Positions 10,726-23,900 of a DNA stretch of 64,000 nt are shown here, piece after piece (the first letter of the stretch is position 1; every line of letters starts with the position of its first letter). This DNA is from Allantophomopsis cytisporea. Taxonomy: Eukaryota > Ascomycota > Leotiomycetes > Phacidiales > Phacidiaceae. The DNA lies in contig CP103029.1 of NCBI GenBank assembly GCA_024752435.1, positions 558,001 to 622,000 of the forward strand, given 5' to 3'. The translations under genes were made by a program, and so were the position numbers. Under the pieces are notes generated by a model. The model saw only the letters and a list, made by a program, of their open reading frames with translations. It was not told the DNA's origin and did not search any database.

Positions 10726-13596
10726 TTTTCTTGTTCTATGTGGCTACGGGAGATATACTGGTCCTCGGTTGACTATAAGTAACCAGTAGTAATCTTACCG
10801 CAGTAGAATATTTGAAGTGGAAGTAGAAGTGGGAGTGAAGTTGAGATGAGTGAGAGCAATATGAGAGGTAGATCTGGGGAAGCCATATAACTTCAACTTC
10901 GTAAGTCGTCTCACCAAGTCTATGATTCGGCAACACTCTTACGACGTTGTGGTTTAGTTGGCACATACTCACAACAGAGAAGAAATCTTCGCACAGAATC
11001 TCAACCTCACTTCACACTTGTACCAGTTCATCAAACATTATTCCGTTAAAAAAAATCGCCTATAATCACTTTTCACCCAAGGGTTCAGTAGTAATGCTGA
11101 GGAATAATGTTGATTCCAACTGAGCCTCAAAGGTTGGGATGGAGGATAATTGTTCGTATGGTATCGAGGATTTCTTTACGTGTTGATCTGTATTAGGGAT
11201 GGTCCCAAGACAAAGCTTCTGAACTTTACCTTTCGAAATGTACCCGGGAACAACACCTGGTCTGATTTTGATCTTGCCAATTGCAATCGACCTTTCTTCA
11301 GAAACTAAACGTTCAAGTCCGCCTCGTAATGATCATTTCGAGCTTCCGTAGTGGATCCACAAACCTTTAGGTTTCGTCAAGGATCCTTCTTATCCATCGC
11401 ATTTATGAACATTGCCGGCCCATTCGAAGACAGACAATCGCTAATGCACAAGATCCTGACCTTCCGGACATAAATACCGCCAGTGATGAGATTCCGCCAA
11501 ACAGCGTGCCGTTGTTGACAATATCATGTGTGCCTTTCCACAAGAAATCCTTGTCTCGTACATTTGCATTGCATGTTCGTGCGAATTTCTGGACATGATA
11601 AGAGCCACGACAATAAATAGTCGCGGCCTCTGTTTTCTTGTCACAACTTGCTTTTCCACAAGTGCTGTCATATACTTTTCGTTGCCATGTCCAAAGTCAC
11701 GACCGCAGAGCCAGACGATAGACTGGAGTATCCTAACAATTTAGGGAATGCTCATCCCCAGTACAGATTTGTAGGATAATTTCCTGGAGTCGAATAGCTG
11801 ATCAATAGTTATTCTCGTAGCAATTGAGTTATCTAATAGATATCCGTTAATTCTCGTAGCGACCACATGAACCAAGTTTTGACCTTGCGGGACTTGCCTC
11901 ATTCTTTACGATTACGGTCTTAGAAAAAGGCTGTTCTGGTCCTCTAAATCAACCATGTCTGTTCCGTTTACGATAACACTAAACACGTGATAAACAATCC
12001 TTGAGACTTCCTATTGGCAATAAGATAGCTCTTTGTTTCATATTCTCTATCAATACCTTGTAATTCTATCTTATTATGTTTTGTTTGTGAAGTTTCGTCT
12101 GATGCGGTTCTCAGTGTTATTGTCACCAGTATTCTTCCTACAAATACCTTGGGTCTTTCATCTACTAGCCCAGACTCAACCTGTAAGTTACTATTCCGAA
12201 TTCGAATGAATTATAGCATTATCTAGTATTAGGAGACCATATCGAATTTTCAATGTGGACAATAATTGAATCGAATATAGGTATTATCTGCACTTATCTT
12301 TCAGTAATTTGTAAACCACTTCCAAGATTTCTACCAAACGTGGGGACGGACACAGACAACCTTGCCAGTAGTAATGCTACGAGTGGTTAGGTGAAGGCGC
12401 GGACTGACAATATAACACAGATTGGGGGAGACTGTGGCAGCGAGGAATCAATTTCGAATCACAAAGGAGGTATAGAGCTGACGATACAATATGGTATTTC
12501 ATTTACTGATACTGGTTCTGAGTCTCATAGAAATAGTGAAAAATATTACGGAACGCGACAGAATCCATCGATCATAGAGTGAGTAAGAGGCAGATACGCT
12601 CCGGTTCGGAGGATTTGACACAAGTCGAACGGCTCCATATCGGCTACATAGTAGAGAACAAAAACCTGTATATTCAATATCATCACAATTGTTTCAAACT
12701 CCTATTATGAGTCAAAACTAAGATTAGTTTGATGTGATTCCGTCGACATACTAATAGCTTCATAAAAATTAAGCCTCAGTCTTATCTAACTTTAAATGGG
12801 CCAAAGCTTAACAATCAGTACAAGACATACGTCAATAAACCTATTATGAATGGATTTAAGTCACAGTAGTCGGTGAAGGCGATTCACTGATAAGATAACT
12901 ACTGCAGCGGATATCAGTGCGTTTAATACTTTTACAACCTTATGTCTTCGCATAACTTAACAAATTGTAGGGCCCCTTTCAGCCGTGTTTCATTCCATAG
13001 GGCAGTACCATTCACTGCTGGACCTGTTGGACTGCAGGCGGTGCAGCATGAGACATAGTTTTAACGAAGAATTTCTTTGCCTCTAATTCAAGCAGAAGAT
13101 ATGATACATCGGCATTTTCCATATGGTAAACAAGCCACTGTCTCCTACTCCTCTGTACCATCATAGGACTTCAACAGCCCTAACCCCAAAGTAGCATGCA
13201 ATACAGACCATTGCCGTTCGCACAATATGAAGGCCCTCAAGATTTTGAAGTCTTGTTTGGTAGTAAGTAAAACCTCCTCAATACTGGGATAAGCTCTCGG
13301 CTTGCCGAGAGCATTTGAGGACGGAAGTCTAGAAACAGGCGAATTTTCTGTTCGGGATATTAACTAGTACGACGGAGTGAGAAATCACTCTGGGGTCGTC
13401 AATCTCAGCAAGAGGCAATCGCAATACAACAAGTAAATCAAAGAAAAAGATAGGACAGCTGAAAGCAGAATCATAATGCATATAACTCTTTCACAAGATG
13501 ATTCTGATATGCTGTTCTAAAAGAGTTTGGTATTCGTGCAAGTTATTTTTACCATTGATAGATGTGGAATTATCTACGAATGTGACATCGGCGAGA
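10726..13596. other. Gene-poor AT-rich region
   Basis: About 2.9 kb without an intact gene. It contains one probable coding relic (about 11215-11740, listed separately). The rest, especially 11800-13550, is AT-rich with no sustained reading frame and no recognisable repeat or transposon. Confidence 0.5.
11215..11740 (-). pseudogene. Unidentified coding relic
   Basis: Reading leftward, a 76-codon open stretch (11441-11671) is followed in another frame by protein-like text: KVRILCISDCLSSNGPAMFI, then a TGA, RNLKVCGSTTEARNDHYEAD, a TAG, and LKKGRLQLARSKSDQVLFPG. The composition is protein-like and both stops are single-base events in an otherwise open frame. I do not recognise the family. It may be one degraded gene with a frameshift, or chance. 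Confidence 0.3.
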
Positions 13597-14662
13597 CTAA
13601 TCGATATCATCCGTCATAGAACCGTTGATCCATGGGTACTGTAAAGCGTCTCGAGCCGTTGGCCTCTTTGTATGGTCCGAAACCAAGAGACTCTCGATAA
13701 AATCCAGGCAGCCCCCATCAGTCATTCCTGGAATTTTCTCCAGCTCCTGTCGTATTGTTCCGACTTTTATGAACTTTCAGTTATACCAGTTTCCGGATGC
13801 ACGAACGTCTCCTTTTCTAGATAGTCTGCCATAGCCAACTATTCCATGTACTCTGCTCTTACTGGCGGATCTAGGTGACCACCAGTCTTATGATTTTCGC
13901 TCGACACCACTCATTCGTATTTCCTTCCACAATCTTATCTCTTGGGCCAAAGATAGTTTTTGATGCTAACCAGTGTGCAAGCTAAGAACATTAGCTGTTA
14001 CTCCATAGTGATATATGAATTCTTTCGTCCTACCGTCACTCCAAGTCCCCAGATGTTGCTGCTCGGAAAAACACCTAAGCCTCTCCAAACCTCTGGAGCT
14101 CGAAGGTGTACTCCCTGTGTTATAAAGCAGTAAGTTAAGACCTCGACAGAAATTATGTTAATAAAATTCCTAGATCACCTCATGCACCTGGTACCAATCT
14201 TTCATTTTGCCCTCCGCCTTTGATCACTACGTCAAGTGTTAACAACACCGCTGATTTCAAAGCTATAGGTAGTTGGAGACATACAATTCCCAAGGTCCCC
14301 AAGCTTGACAACAGAGTGTAAGTATCCACTCCTGAGACGAATACATTGTTGGGATTCACGTCTGTATGGACTCCGTCCAGTTCTTGGAAAACAGCCAAAG
14401 CTTGGAGTACTGGTCTTGCCACAAGTCGTGGAAGCTGAAAGCCTGAACGATATTTCTCAGATTACCATTGTCAAAGATCAGTATCCATCCACTCAAAGAC
14501 CATACATCGCAGTTGGAAATTATCGTTGGTCTCTACATCGTGGCCTATCGAGTCTATCTGAGCTCGAATATATGGTGATTGAGCAATAGCCTCAACTTCG
14601 TAGCATGCGTATTCACGTGTGTATGTGATATCTCTTGGTCCATCGGGTCGACACTTACTCAC
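13597..14662 (-). pseudogene. Degenerate serine/threonine protein kinase
   Basis: Kinase subdomains appear in the right order but in shifting frames. FQLRCMVFEWMDTDL is the hinge, HTDVNPNNVFVSGV the catalytic loop (HRD-like), VVKLGDLGN the DFG-like site, and RAPEVWRGLG the APE site. NIWGLGVT is subdomain IX, and KIVEGNTNEWCRAKIIRL the following helix. Last comes VGTIRQELEKIPG with LLVSDHTKRPTARDALQYPW, ending in a TAG at 13597. Between them are frame changes (near 14310 and 13880) and several stops, for example one after LVVT and one in YME*LAMADYLEKETF. The fold is complete in outline, so this was a full kinase-domain gene that lost its reading frame by many small lesions. Confidence 0.75.
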
Positions 14663-15463
14663 GCTCCTAATTTAAAGTCAGTGAAGGAGAAGCAATCCCT
14701 CCACGAGAAGAGCCAAGCACGGATGTACATCAAGGATAAGGCTGGTACTTGATTAGCAGATTTGACTTGTGTCTGGAATAGCATGCCATCTTGCTTAAGT
14801 AATATTGGTGATAACATAAAACGCTTTACGGCCTTTCAGCGTCTGACCAACACTTAAGAATCTCATGGCTGCGATTTTTACCGTTATTTTTAAGGCGGGA
14901 TGCGTTGTTGTAATTAATGGGAGGGGATGTCATTTCTAGCCTCAGGCATACATCACGTGATCGGAGCTTACAGCTACGAACGGACTTGAGTAGTTGGCCC
15001 ATAGTAGAATATCAAGCCGTTTTACACCTGAAAATCACAGGGAACTGTACATCATATCACGTGGCAGTTCACAGGACTCAGAGCTGCACGGACGAAAGTA
15101 GCCACCACAATAGATCCGAAAGCAGTTCTCTTCTTACTGGACACCTTGAAGCCTCGACTCAGAGCTTTAGTACCCAGTCAACATATTTCGTACAGACTCC
15201 GCATAGCCCGTCCCAATATGGTAAATTCATTTGAATACAAGAAGCTTACAGAACTACCATCACATTATCAACAGTCATAGATCACTACATGTAGTCCAAC
15301 TGGTTCATTTAAAAATGATATATTCCTCTTACTCGCCATTATTTCTCATCAAGATACATGAACCTCCATATGAGATTAGGTATTTATTACCAAAGATCAT
15401 ACCCCAGTTCCCCCATTTTCCCTATTTCCCTTATCTTTCCCTACATAAACTCTTCTTCACCAA
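14663..15463. other. Intergenic
   Basis: This stretch holds the former promoter side of the kinase relic and the 3' flank of glucose oxidase. The last 60 bases before 15464 are pyrimidine-rich. No gene was recognised. Confidence 0.4.
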
Positions 15464-17476
<2,013 letters not shown>

Positions 17477-19287
17477 TCATCCAGAACTGTATCCAGCCAA
17501 ACGTCGAGATGCTATTTTTCCAACCCTTCGTGTTCTTGTGAAAAGTTTTGTCGGCATAACCAAAACAGGTAATCGAGCTGAATATCCCCTAGAATATCTC
17601 CAATCTATCGTTCTATGTCTTGGATTGAGCCGTCTAACACTATCCAGAGGATCCTCGCCGGCTCATTTGTCGGTGTATCTCCTAATATTTCAAGGATATT
17701 ATCATATTGATCAAGTCAATGAATCCACTTTGATCTGACATCGGTGACATGAAGAATGAAAGATCTACTATATTGCATTTAAGCAGTTAGACTTTGAAGC
17801 GATGGTCTGCCTTAACATGATCATTTTAGTTGAGTACTTTTTGACTTGCCACCAAGCCTCTCGATGCAGTAGAGACAGGCCAAGAAGGATGTTTTAAAGT
17901 GCTAGTTTGGAAAGCTATTGATTATTTGCATATTGTTGCATAATTGTGGATCGTTCGAGCTGCGCAGCCTCACAGCCAAGGCCAAGGTATCACCTACCAA
18001 GGACCGCATCTTCACTTTATCTTGGCGCATATTTAATGGAGTCTTGGAAAGATACGAAGGGGAGATAACTGGAATTAACTGCACAAAATGATATGTCTAA
18101 GGTTAGATGCATCTGCTCGTTGATGCATTTCTTTCTCCTAAGGTGTTTGTCTTGTAGTTGATGCACGAGTACCGGCCATGCAGTTACCACTTGACTGATC
18201 TGACTCAACCAGGGGCCATTGAGACGAGGTACCAGTTCACCAAAGTTCCAGAATCATATAAAGTTCAGAACTGATTTGCTTATGTGTTCCACCTGCACTT
18301 TGATTATTGATATTCCATTCAGCGTCCATGTAGACAACGAGAAGGTCCGAAATCTATCCACGTTCTTCCGTGGAACCCGAATTTTATAAGCAAACTGAAC
18401 TCAGCATTGTACTACGTAGATCTTTCTTGTTGTATGTTCCAGAAGAGGAATTGACTTTTGTACAGTGATGTTCGTTAGGTCCCGTTGAACGTCGGTTTAT
18501 TGCGCAACTTACGTGTTCTTCAGAGGTTCTCTACACAATCTGGGCCCCGCAAACTTGAGATGAACACAAATCAAATTCATCCATGCTCCGCGTGGTCTAG
18601 ATTCTACCTGCTTAAAAATGTAGCTTGATTATGCCTCACAGGGATACACATGCAGACCGGAGACACCAGCATCAAATGGACTAAGGTTATGTAAATTTTA
18701 GGCACAGACCCAGTATTAGAAGCGGCTCAGGACTGACTTTTGCATACAGTAGCTACTTTTTGCCAGTTCGGCGCGATCCCCTAGTCTGTGTATAGATAAG
18801 AGCCTCCGACCGAGACGACATCATACCAACGTCAACCTTATTTCAACGCCAAGCCCATGATTATCCCGTCAATATGGTCAGGGAAATCCTATAAGCGAGA
18901 GGGCTCCTATTATCCCTTTGATTGTGGGTTAAGCCTCGACTATCAAGTCATGAAACAATGAGGCTAATACCAGATAGCCTCAGGAGTACGTAGCCAAATA
19001 TGCACCCGCTCAGGATCACAACGGATATAGAGTGATTTGGGAGTGATTCTCGGGTACAATATGGAGCAAACCTTGATATATATATCCGACAGATTCTGCT
19101 CACACACGCCTCTATGCTTTCTTGACGCCTACGTATAGAGATTCATAATATATCGTGGAGCATCGAACAAGACTCCGATGCAATCATCAGAACTATGACC
19201 CAGACAAGGCAGACAGTCTTCGGGTTCAATCAATTCCCCCACGTGCGGCTCTGGTCTATCGGACTTCACCAGCATATAGGTCCGCTA

Positions 19288-19316
19288 AAGGACCACACAA
19301 GGACCACACAAGGACC
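19288..19316. repeat. Short tandem repeat, 11-bp unit
   Basis: The unit AAGGACCACAC occurs twice perfectly, followed by a partial third copy (AAGGACC). Confidence 0.8.
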
Positions 19317-19368
19317 GAAACGCACCCGTTCTCGGGCCCTTGGCGGTCAGATTATCCGTGGTGGTGAT

Positions 19369-19396
19369 CCATGTCATTGTCATGGCAGTGACATGG
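19369..19396. repeat. Small inverted repeat
   Basis: Arms CCATGTCA (19369-19376) and TGACATGG (19389-19396) flank a 12-nt loop. It could be a binding site or chance. Confidence 0.5.
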
Positions 19397-20709
19397 GAGG
19401 AACGTGCAGACCCTCTCTCAGCATACCAGGCACTCACGACTATCATCCATGAGAGGCACGGCACATCTGCCGTAAGTCTCGTCCCTTTTTTTTACATTTT
19501 TTTTACATAAGGTACTAGACTACGTACATACTTGTACATTTTCTCAGGCACCAAAGGTTTCCCGCAAACTGACTCAAAGCAGCGGCGCGCAAAAGCCAAG
19601 GGTCTTCGAGTAACCAATCCACTTATGTCATTCACACCTGAATCCGTCCTTCAGCTAGCTCCGCATGCCTACTGCTTACTGTGTACATCCAGGCCGCACC
19701 GGCCGAAGTTGAGATGAACTGGTCTATGCATTGCGTAGTATAATGATAGCCAGAGTTTTATCTGATAAATCTAGGGGGGAAATTCGATTATACTACCTAT
19801 CGCGTTAAAATGATCGTCGAAACTTCTGGATTCTCGAAGATTGTGGTTGTATGGGAAATAAAACACAAATTATAAAAATTCGTCAAATATAGATTGGTGA
19901 AGCCTCATTTCGCCAACGACGACCACCTACAAGTAACTACAAGTCAGTGTTGACCTGAGTGCGGCTCTGTTGCGGCTGTTTCTGAGAAAAAAAATGGGGC
20001 GAAGCTACGGTGGGTTCGCCATGCGATCTTCACCTATCGCCAATTTCCTTGGCCAAGGCTGGCTCTTATGAATATCTGCTTGGCTGTCTTGTGCTGCGCA
20101 CGCAAGTCAACCGTTATCATCAATAATAAAATCAAGGGGATGTAGGGAGATCCAAGGGGATCGTCAAAGAAAAAAATCAACTAGGCTCATCACTATGTAG
20201 GAGTAGCGACAAGTACCAATCGACGAAGAAAGGGCCGTTCATCGGCCTGCAAGATTTGTCTTTCCTTACATGATAGAGATCCAGTCCAGAGTCTTACTCA
20301 ATCAACCATAGCATCTTGTTCGATGGGTATCAGCTACATATTCATTCAGATGCAGTGACATCTCACCGCTCAGACATTTATGAGGCGAATTCGTTATGTG
20401 GGCTTGACCACTTAGTCTTTTGAGACTTCGCAGAAGACATTCTCAACAAACGTGCTCAGGAAGCCTGGATAGCCAAGTCTTGGCTACCCACGAGTTTTGG
20501 TGATGAAATCAATGAGTGACAAAGTCTGGGTGAGCAGCAGGTGCCATCCACTTTTATTATCAAGAATAGATGGCAGTACGATTCTAGAACTATATTTATC
20601 CAAATAAGAAACCACACAGCCGCAGCGACATATTTTTTTCCCATCCCCTATTCATTCATTTATTATCTATATCCCCTTTTCCTCGTATTCGCTCCAAATA
20701 ATCCTCACT

Positions 20710-22037
20710 ATGCGAAGCTCACTGTTGATGTTCGCAGGCGCGAGCATAGCTTTGGCCACAAACCTCTATGTATCCTCGTATAGCGGAACAATTACGAGTC
20801 TGAGATTGACACAATCAAGCAACGGGTCGTATGCTCTCGAAAAGACTTCTGAAAACAATGGATCTGCCCCTTCTCCCTCATGGCTCACTCTTGATGAAGA
20901 CGCAAACGTTGTCTACTGCTTGGATGAGAATTTGAGTGGAGGAAATGGATCTATCGCATCATACAAAACTTCGCCGTCAGGTCTCCTGACTCAAATCGAC
21001 CGCCACACAACAATTACAGGTCCCGTGAGCTCTATTATCTACAACGGTGGAAAAGCACAAGCAGCCGCCCATTAGTATGTTTCCGTGCTCCTTGACAAGA
21101 ATATAAGCTTATATGCCGTCAGCTCCGGTTCTAGCGTCACCTCATGGAGGATTCTTGATGATGGCGGTCTTGAGCAACTGCAATCATTCACTTTCAACTT
21201 GACACATCCAGGTACTAACCCTGATCGTCAAGATGCATCTCACCCACACGAGGCACTCGTAGACCCAACCGATTCTTTCATTGTTGTCCCAGATCTCGGT
21301 GCAGATTTGGTACGGATCTTCTGTATCAATGCCAGCACCAGTGAGCTGACTCCTATTGCACCCCTTGCTGTACCTGCGGGCTCTGGGCCCCGTCATGGCG
21401 CGTTCCTTGTCCAGGATGATCAGACCTATTTCTTCCTTATCAGCGAGCTTGCAAACACCGTTGTCAGCTACAAGGTCACTTACGGGTCTGAATCCCTCAG
21501 CTTCGACAAGATCTTTAGTAGTGGAACTTTCGGAAATGTGACAGTGCCCAAGAGAGTCACAAGTGCTGAGGCTATCATCTCCGTAAGTTCAATATTTCAC
21601 AAGTCTTTACAGGATTTTCCTTTTTTTTTCGAGAATACCATACCATGCCATACCATGAATAGAGTTTACTTACTAATATCGTCCAGCCCGACCAGAAGTT
21701 CCTCCTCACATCCAGCCGCAACGATTCCTCCTTCATCGTTCCTAATTTCGATCCTTCCAACTCAACCGACATAATTTCTGATTCCCTACAGACATGGGCT
21801 ATCAATGCCAACGGAACTTTGAGTTTCAAACAGATGGTCGCAGCAGGAGGGTTCTTCCCAAGACAATTCTCGGTTAACAAGGAGGGTACATTGGCTGCTG
21901 TTGGCATGCAATATGCTGCTAGTGTAGTAATTGTCCAGCGTCAGCCAGATGGATTATATGGCGATTTTGTTGCTCAGATCGAAGTTGATGGAGAGATTAC
22001 TAGTGTGATTTGGGACGAGTCTGAGTATGAGTGCTAA
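20710..22037 (+). CDS. Secreted lactonase-family seven-bladed beta-propeller protein
   Basis: Three exons (20710-21074, 21123-21582, 21687-22037) give 391 residues, all in phase; the first intron removes an apparent TAG after AAAH. A signal peptide (MRSSLLMFAGASIALA) leads the protein. Signature stretches of the lactonase propeller family (6-phosphogluconolactonase type, Pfam Lactonase) are SWLTLDEDANVVYCLDEN, SHPHEALVDPTDSFIVVPDLGADLVRIF, GSGPRHGAF, FFLISELANTVVSY and GGFFPRQFSVNKEGTLAAVG. Cytosolic family members hydrolyse 6-phosphogluconolactone. This one is exported and so cannot meet that substrate. Given its glucose oxidase neighbour, glucono-1,5-lactone is a plausible substrate, but some fungal family members act on other lactones or have no proven activity. 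Confidence 0.9.
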
Positions 22038-22359
22038 TTGGACCTCGTCAGTTATCACAAAAGTCGCAGAAGGACTGTCGACTTATTGGAAAAGTGTTAA
22101 GTTTTGGGATTCAATTCCATACAACACAATGTATAGTTTCATGCTTAGAACATTTACTTCTAATTTAATGTAGAACGACCATTGGTCGTCCTGCAAAGCC
22201 TATATCTGAAGCATAACGATGTGCATATCCTGAAATTTCATATTGTTAGTGAGGTTTTTATTAAGGATAAGATTCTTCTCGGCAATAGAATGACTAACAC
22301 GCACTCTTTTTTTGTGTTCTGGGTATTATTTAATCAGCTCAAATCTAAAAGTTTAAATA
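22038..22359. other. Convergent intergenic region
   Basis: This AT-rich stretch lies between the 3' ends of the lactonase and ACC deaminase genes. It presumably holds both polyadenylation regions; nothing else was seen. Confidence 0.4.
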
Positions 22360-23454
22360 TTACATAGAGGTATAAGCATTGAGCGCTAATTGACCTCCCA
22401 AGTGAGCATATAGGACGTTGCTTCCAGCAGCAATCTCCTCCTTCTTGACCATATCCATCATTCCTGCCAAACTCTTTCCCTCATAGACCGGGTCAGTGAT
22501 AAATCCTTCCGTAGCAGCACCAAACTTGATCGCATCAATGGTAGTTGCATCTGGAATTCCATAACAGCCAGCATGGTACCTGCCATCCAAAATGATATCC
22601 TCCTCAGTAATATCCTCCTCCTTCAGACCAATCTTGACACCAGTAGCCTTTGCAATTCTCAAAAGTTGATCGAATGTCTGCTGGACTTTTGCCGAAGCAT
22701 CGATACCGACAACCTTTCTCTTGCGAGAGCCGTTCTTCTCTGCAAGCTTGAAGCCGGCAACCATACCAGCCATAGTAGAGCCGGTGACGGCACACACAAT
22801 GATAGTGTCGAAGAAGATACCCATCTCCTTCTCCTGCGCCTCGACCTCATAAGCCCATCTAGCAAATCCTAAACCACCGAGAGGATGATCTGACGCGCCA
22901 GCTGGAATATAATATGGCTTACCGCCCTTGTCGATGATTTCTTGCGTGAGGTTTTTCAGCGTATCCTTGTGCTCGATGCCAAAAGTAGAGGGGTCCAGAC
23001 GTGAGTCGGCTCCCATGAGACGAGATAATTGGATATTGCCGGCCTTTGTGTACACTGGGTCTTCCCATTCCACCCACTTCTCTTGGATCAGACCGCATTT
23101 GAGTTGTAGCTTAGCGGAGATGGCTGCAACGGCACGTGTGTGGTTTGACTGAACGCCGCCAATGCTAACTAAGGTGTCGCAACCTTGGGCGAGAGCTTCG
23201 GACGCGAGATATCTGAAGATCGTGGTTAATGAGGAGTATTGGACTCATTGACTGATTTGCACTTACTCTAGTTTTCTGACCTTGTTACCACCAAATGCCA
23301 AGCCAGAGTTACAATCCTCGCGCTTGGCATAAATGTTGACCTTGCCACCTAATGCGGCTGTGATATTTGGTAGATGTTGGATTGGCGAGGGACCAAAGAG
23401 GAACGATTCTCTGGGAATGCTAGCAAAGGGCTCCGGGAGTACAACGGAGGCCAT
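22360..23454 (-). CDS. acdS: 1-aminocyclopropane-1-carboxylate (ACC) deaminase
   Basis: Two exons (23267-23454, 22360-23212) give 346 residues. This is a PLP enzyme of the tryptophan-synthase-beta fold that splits ACC, the ethylene precursor, into ammonia and 2-oxobutanoate. The PLP lysine is Lys58 in [13 protein letters not shown], and the substrate serine is Ser85 in [12 protein letters not shown]. The C-terminal [10 protein letters not shown] supplies the Tyr-Glu pair, and [11 protein letters not shown] the hydrophobic position. These separate true ACC deaminases from the related D-cysteine desulfhydrases, which carry Ser/Thr at those sites. No targeting signal is visible, so it is likely cytosolic. 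The length matches the family (about 340). The start at 23454 gives the standard [21 protein letters not shown] opening. It converges with the lactonase gene and has a Zn2Cys6 regulator directly upstream on the same strand. Confidence 0.93.
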
Positions 23455-23900
23455 TTTGAGAACTTTGGTTCAATTGAGAGTATAAGAAAGACAATATGGT
23501 ATAATTGATGAGAATAACATTCTCGAGGTCCAAGGGACTCTTCTTTCTTTTATTGTCGACATGTTTCCCGACGGTTTTCCGCTCAGAGAGTATCCCTAAC
23601 GTAATTTAATTGATGAAGACAAATATTTTGCGCCGAACAGAGTCATTATGCGGCTGCTTAATTCCATATGTACCAGCAATGGGGGAATATGGGACGTCGG
23701 AAAACTGTTTACTATCGCTATCGTCGGATAACCAAGATCTCCGTCGGGAAACCTTCGGCGCAAACTAGTGATGAATGGTAAGATACAAAGTACATACAAT
23801 ATTACACAAAGCATCCGACGATATATAGCAAAATGAAACCTCGAGCGCTCGATATACAGAAAAAATTAACGGTGGCCAGTCAAAAGGGTGCGTTTTGTGT
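23455..23900. other. Intergenic, ACC deaminase promoter
   Basis: This 446-bp spacer lies between the 3' end of the Zn2Cys6 gene and the start of ACC deaminase, both on the minus strand. No other feature was recognised. Confidence 0.4.

Noticed and set aside
21060..21122. Apparent stop codon (pseudogene) in the lactonase gene
   Set aside because: The TAG sits at a GT-AG intron (21075-21122) whose removal restores the frame and the HYSGSSVTSW junction.
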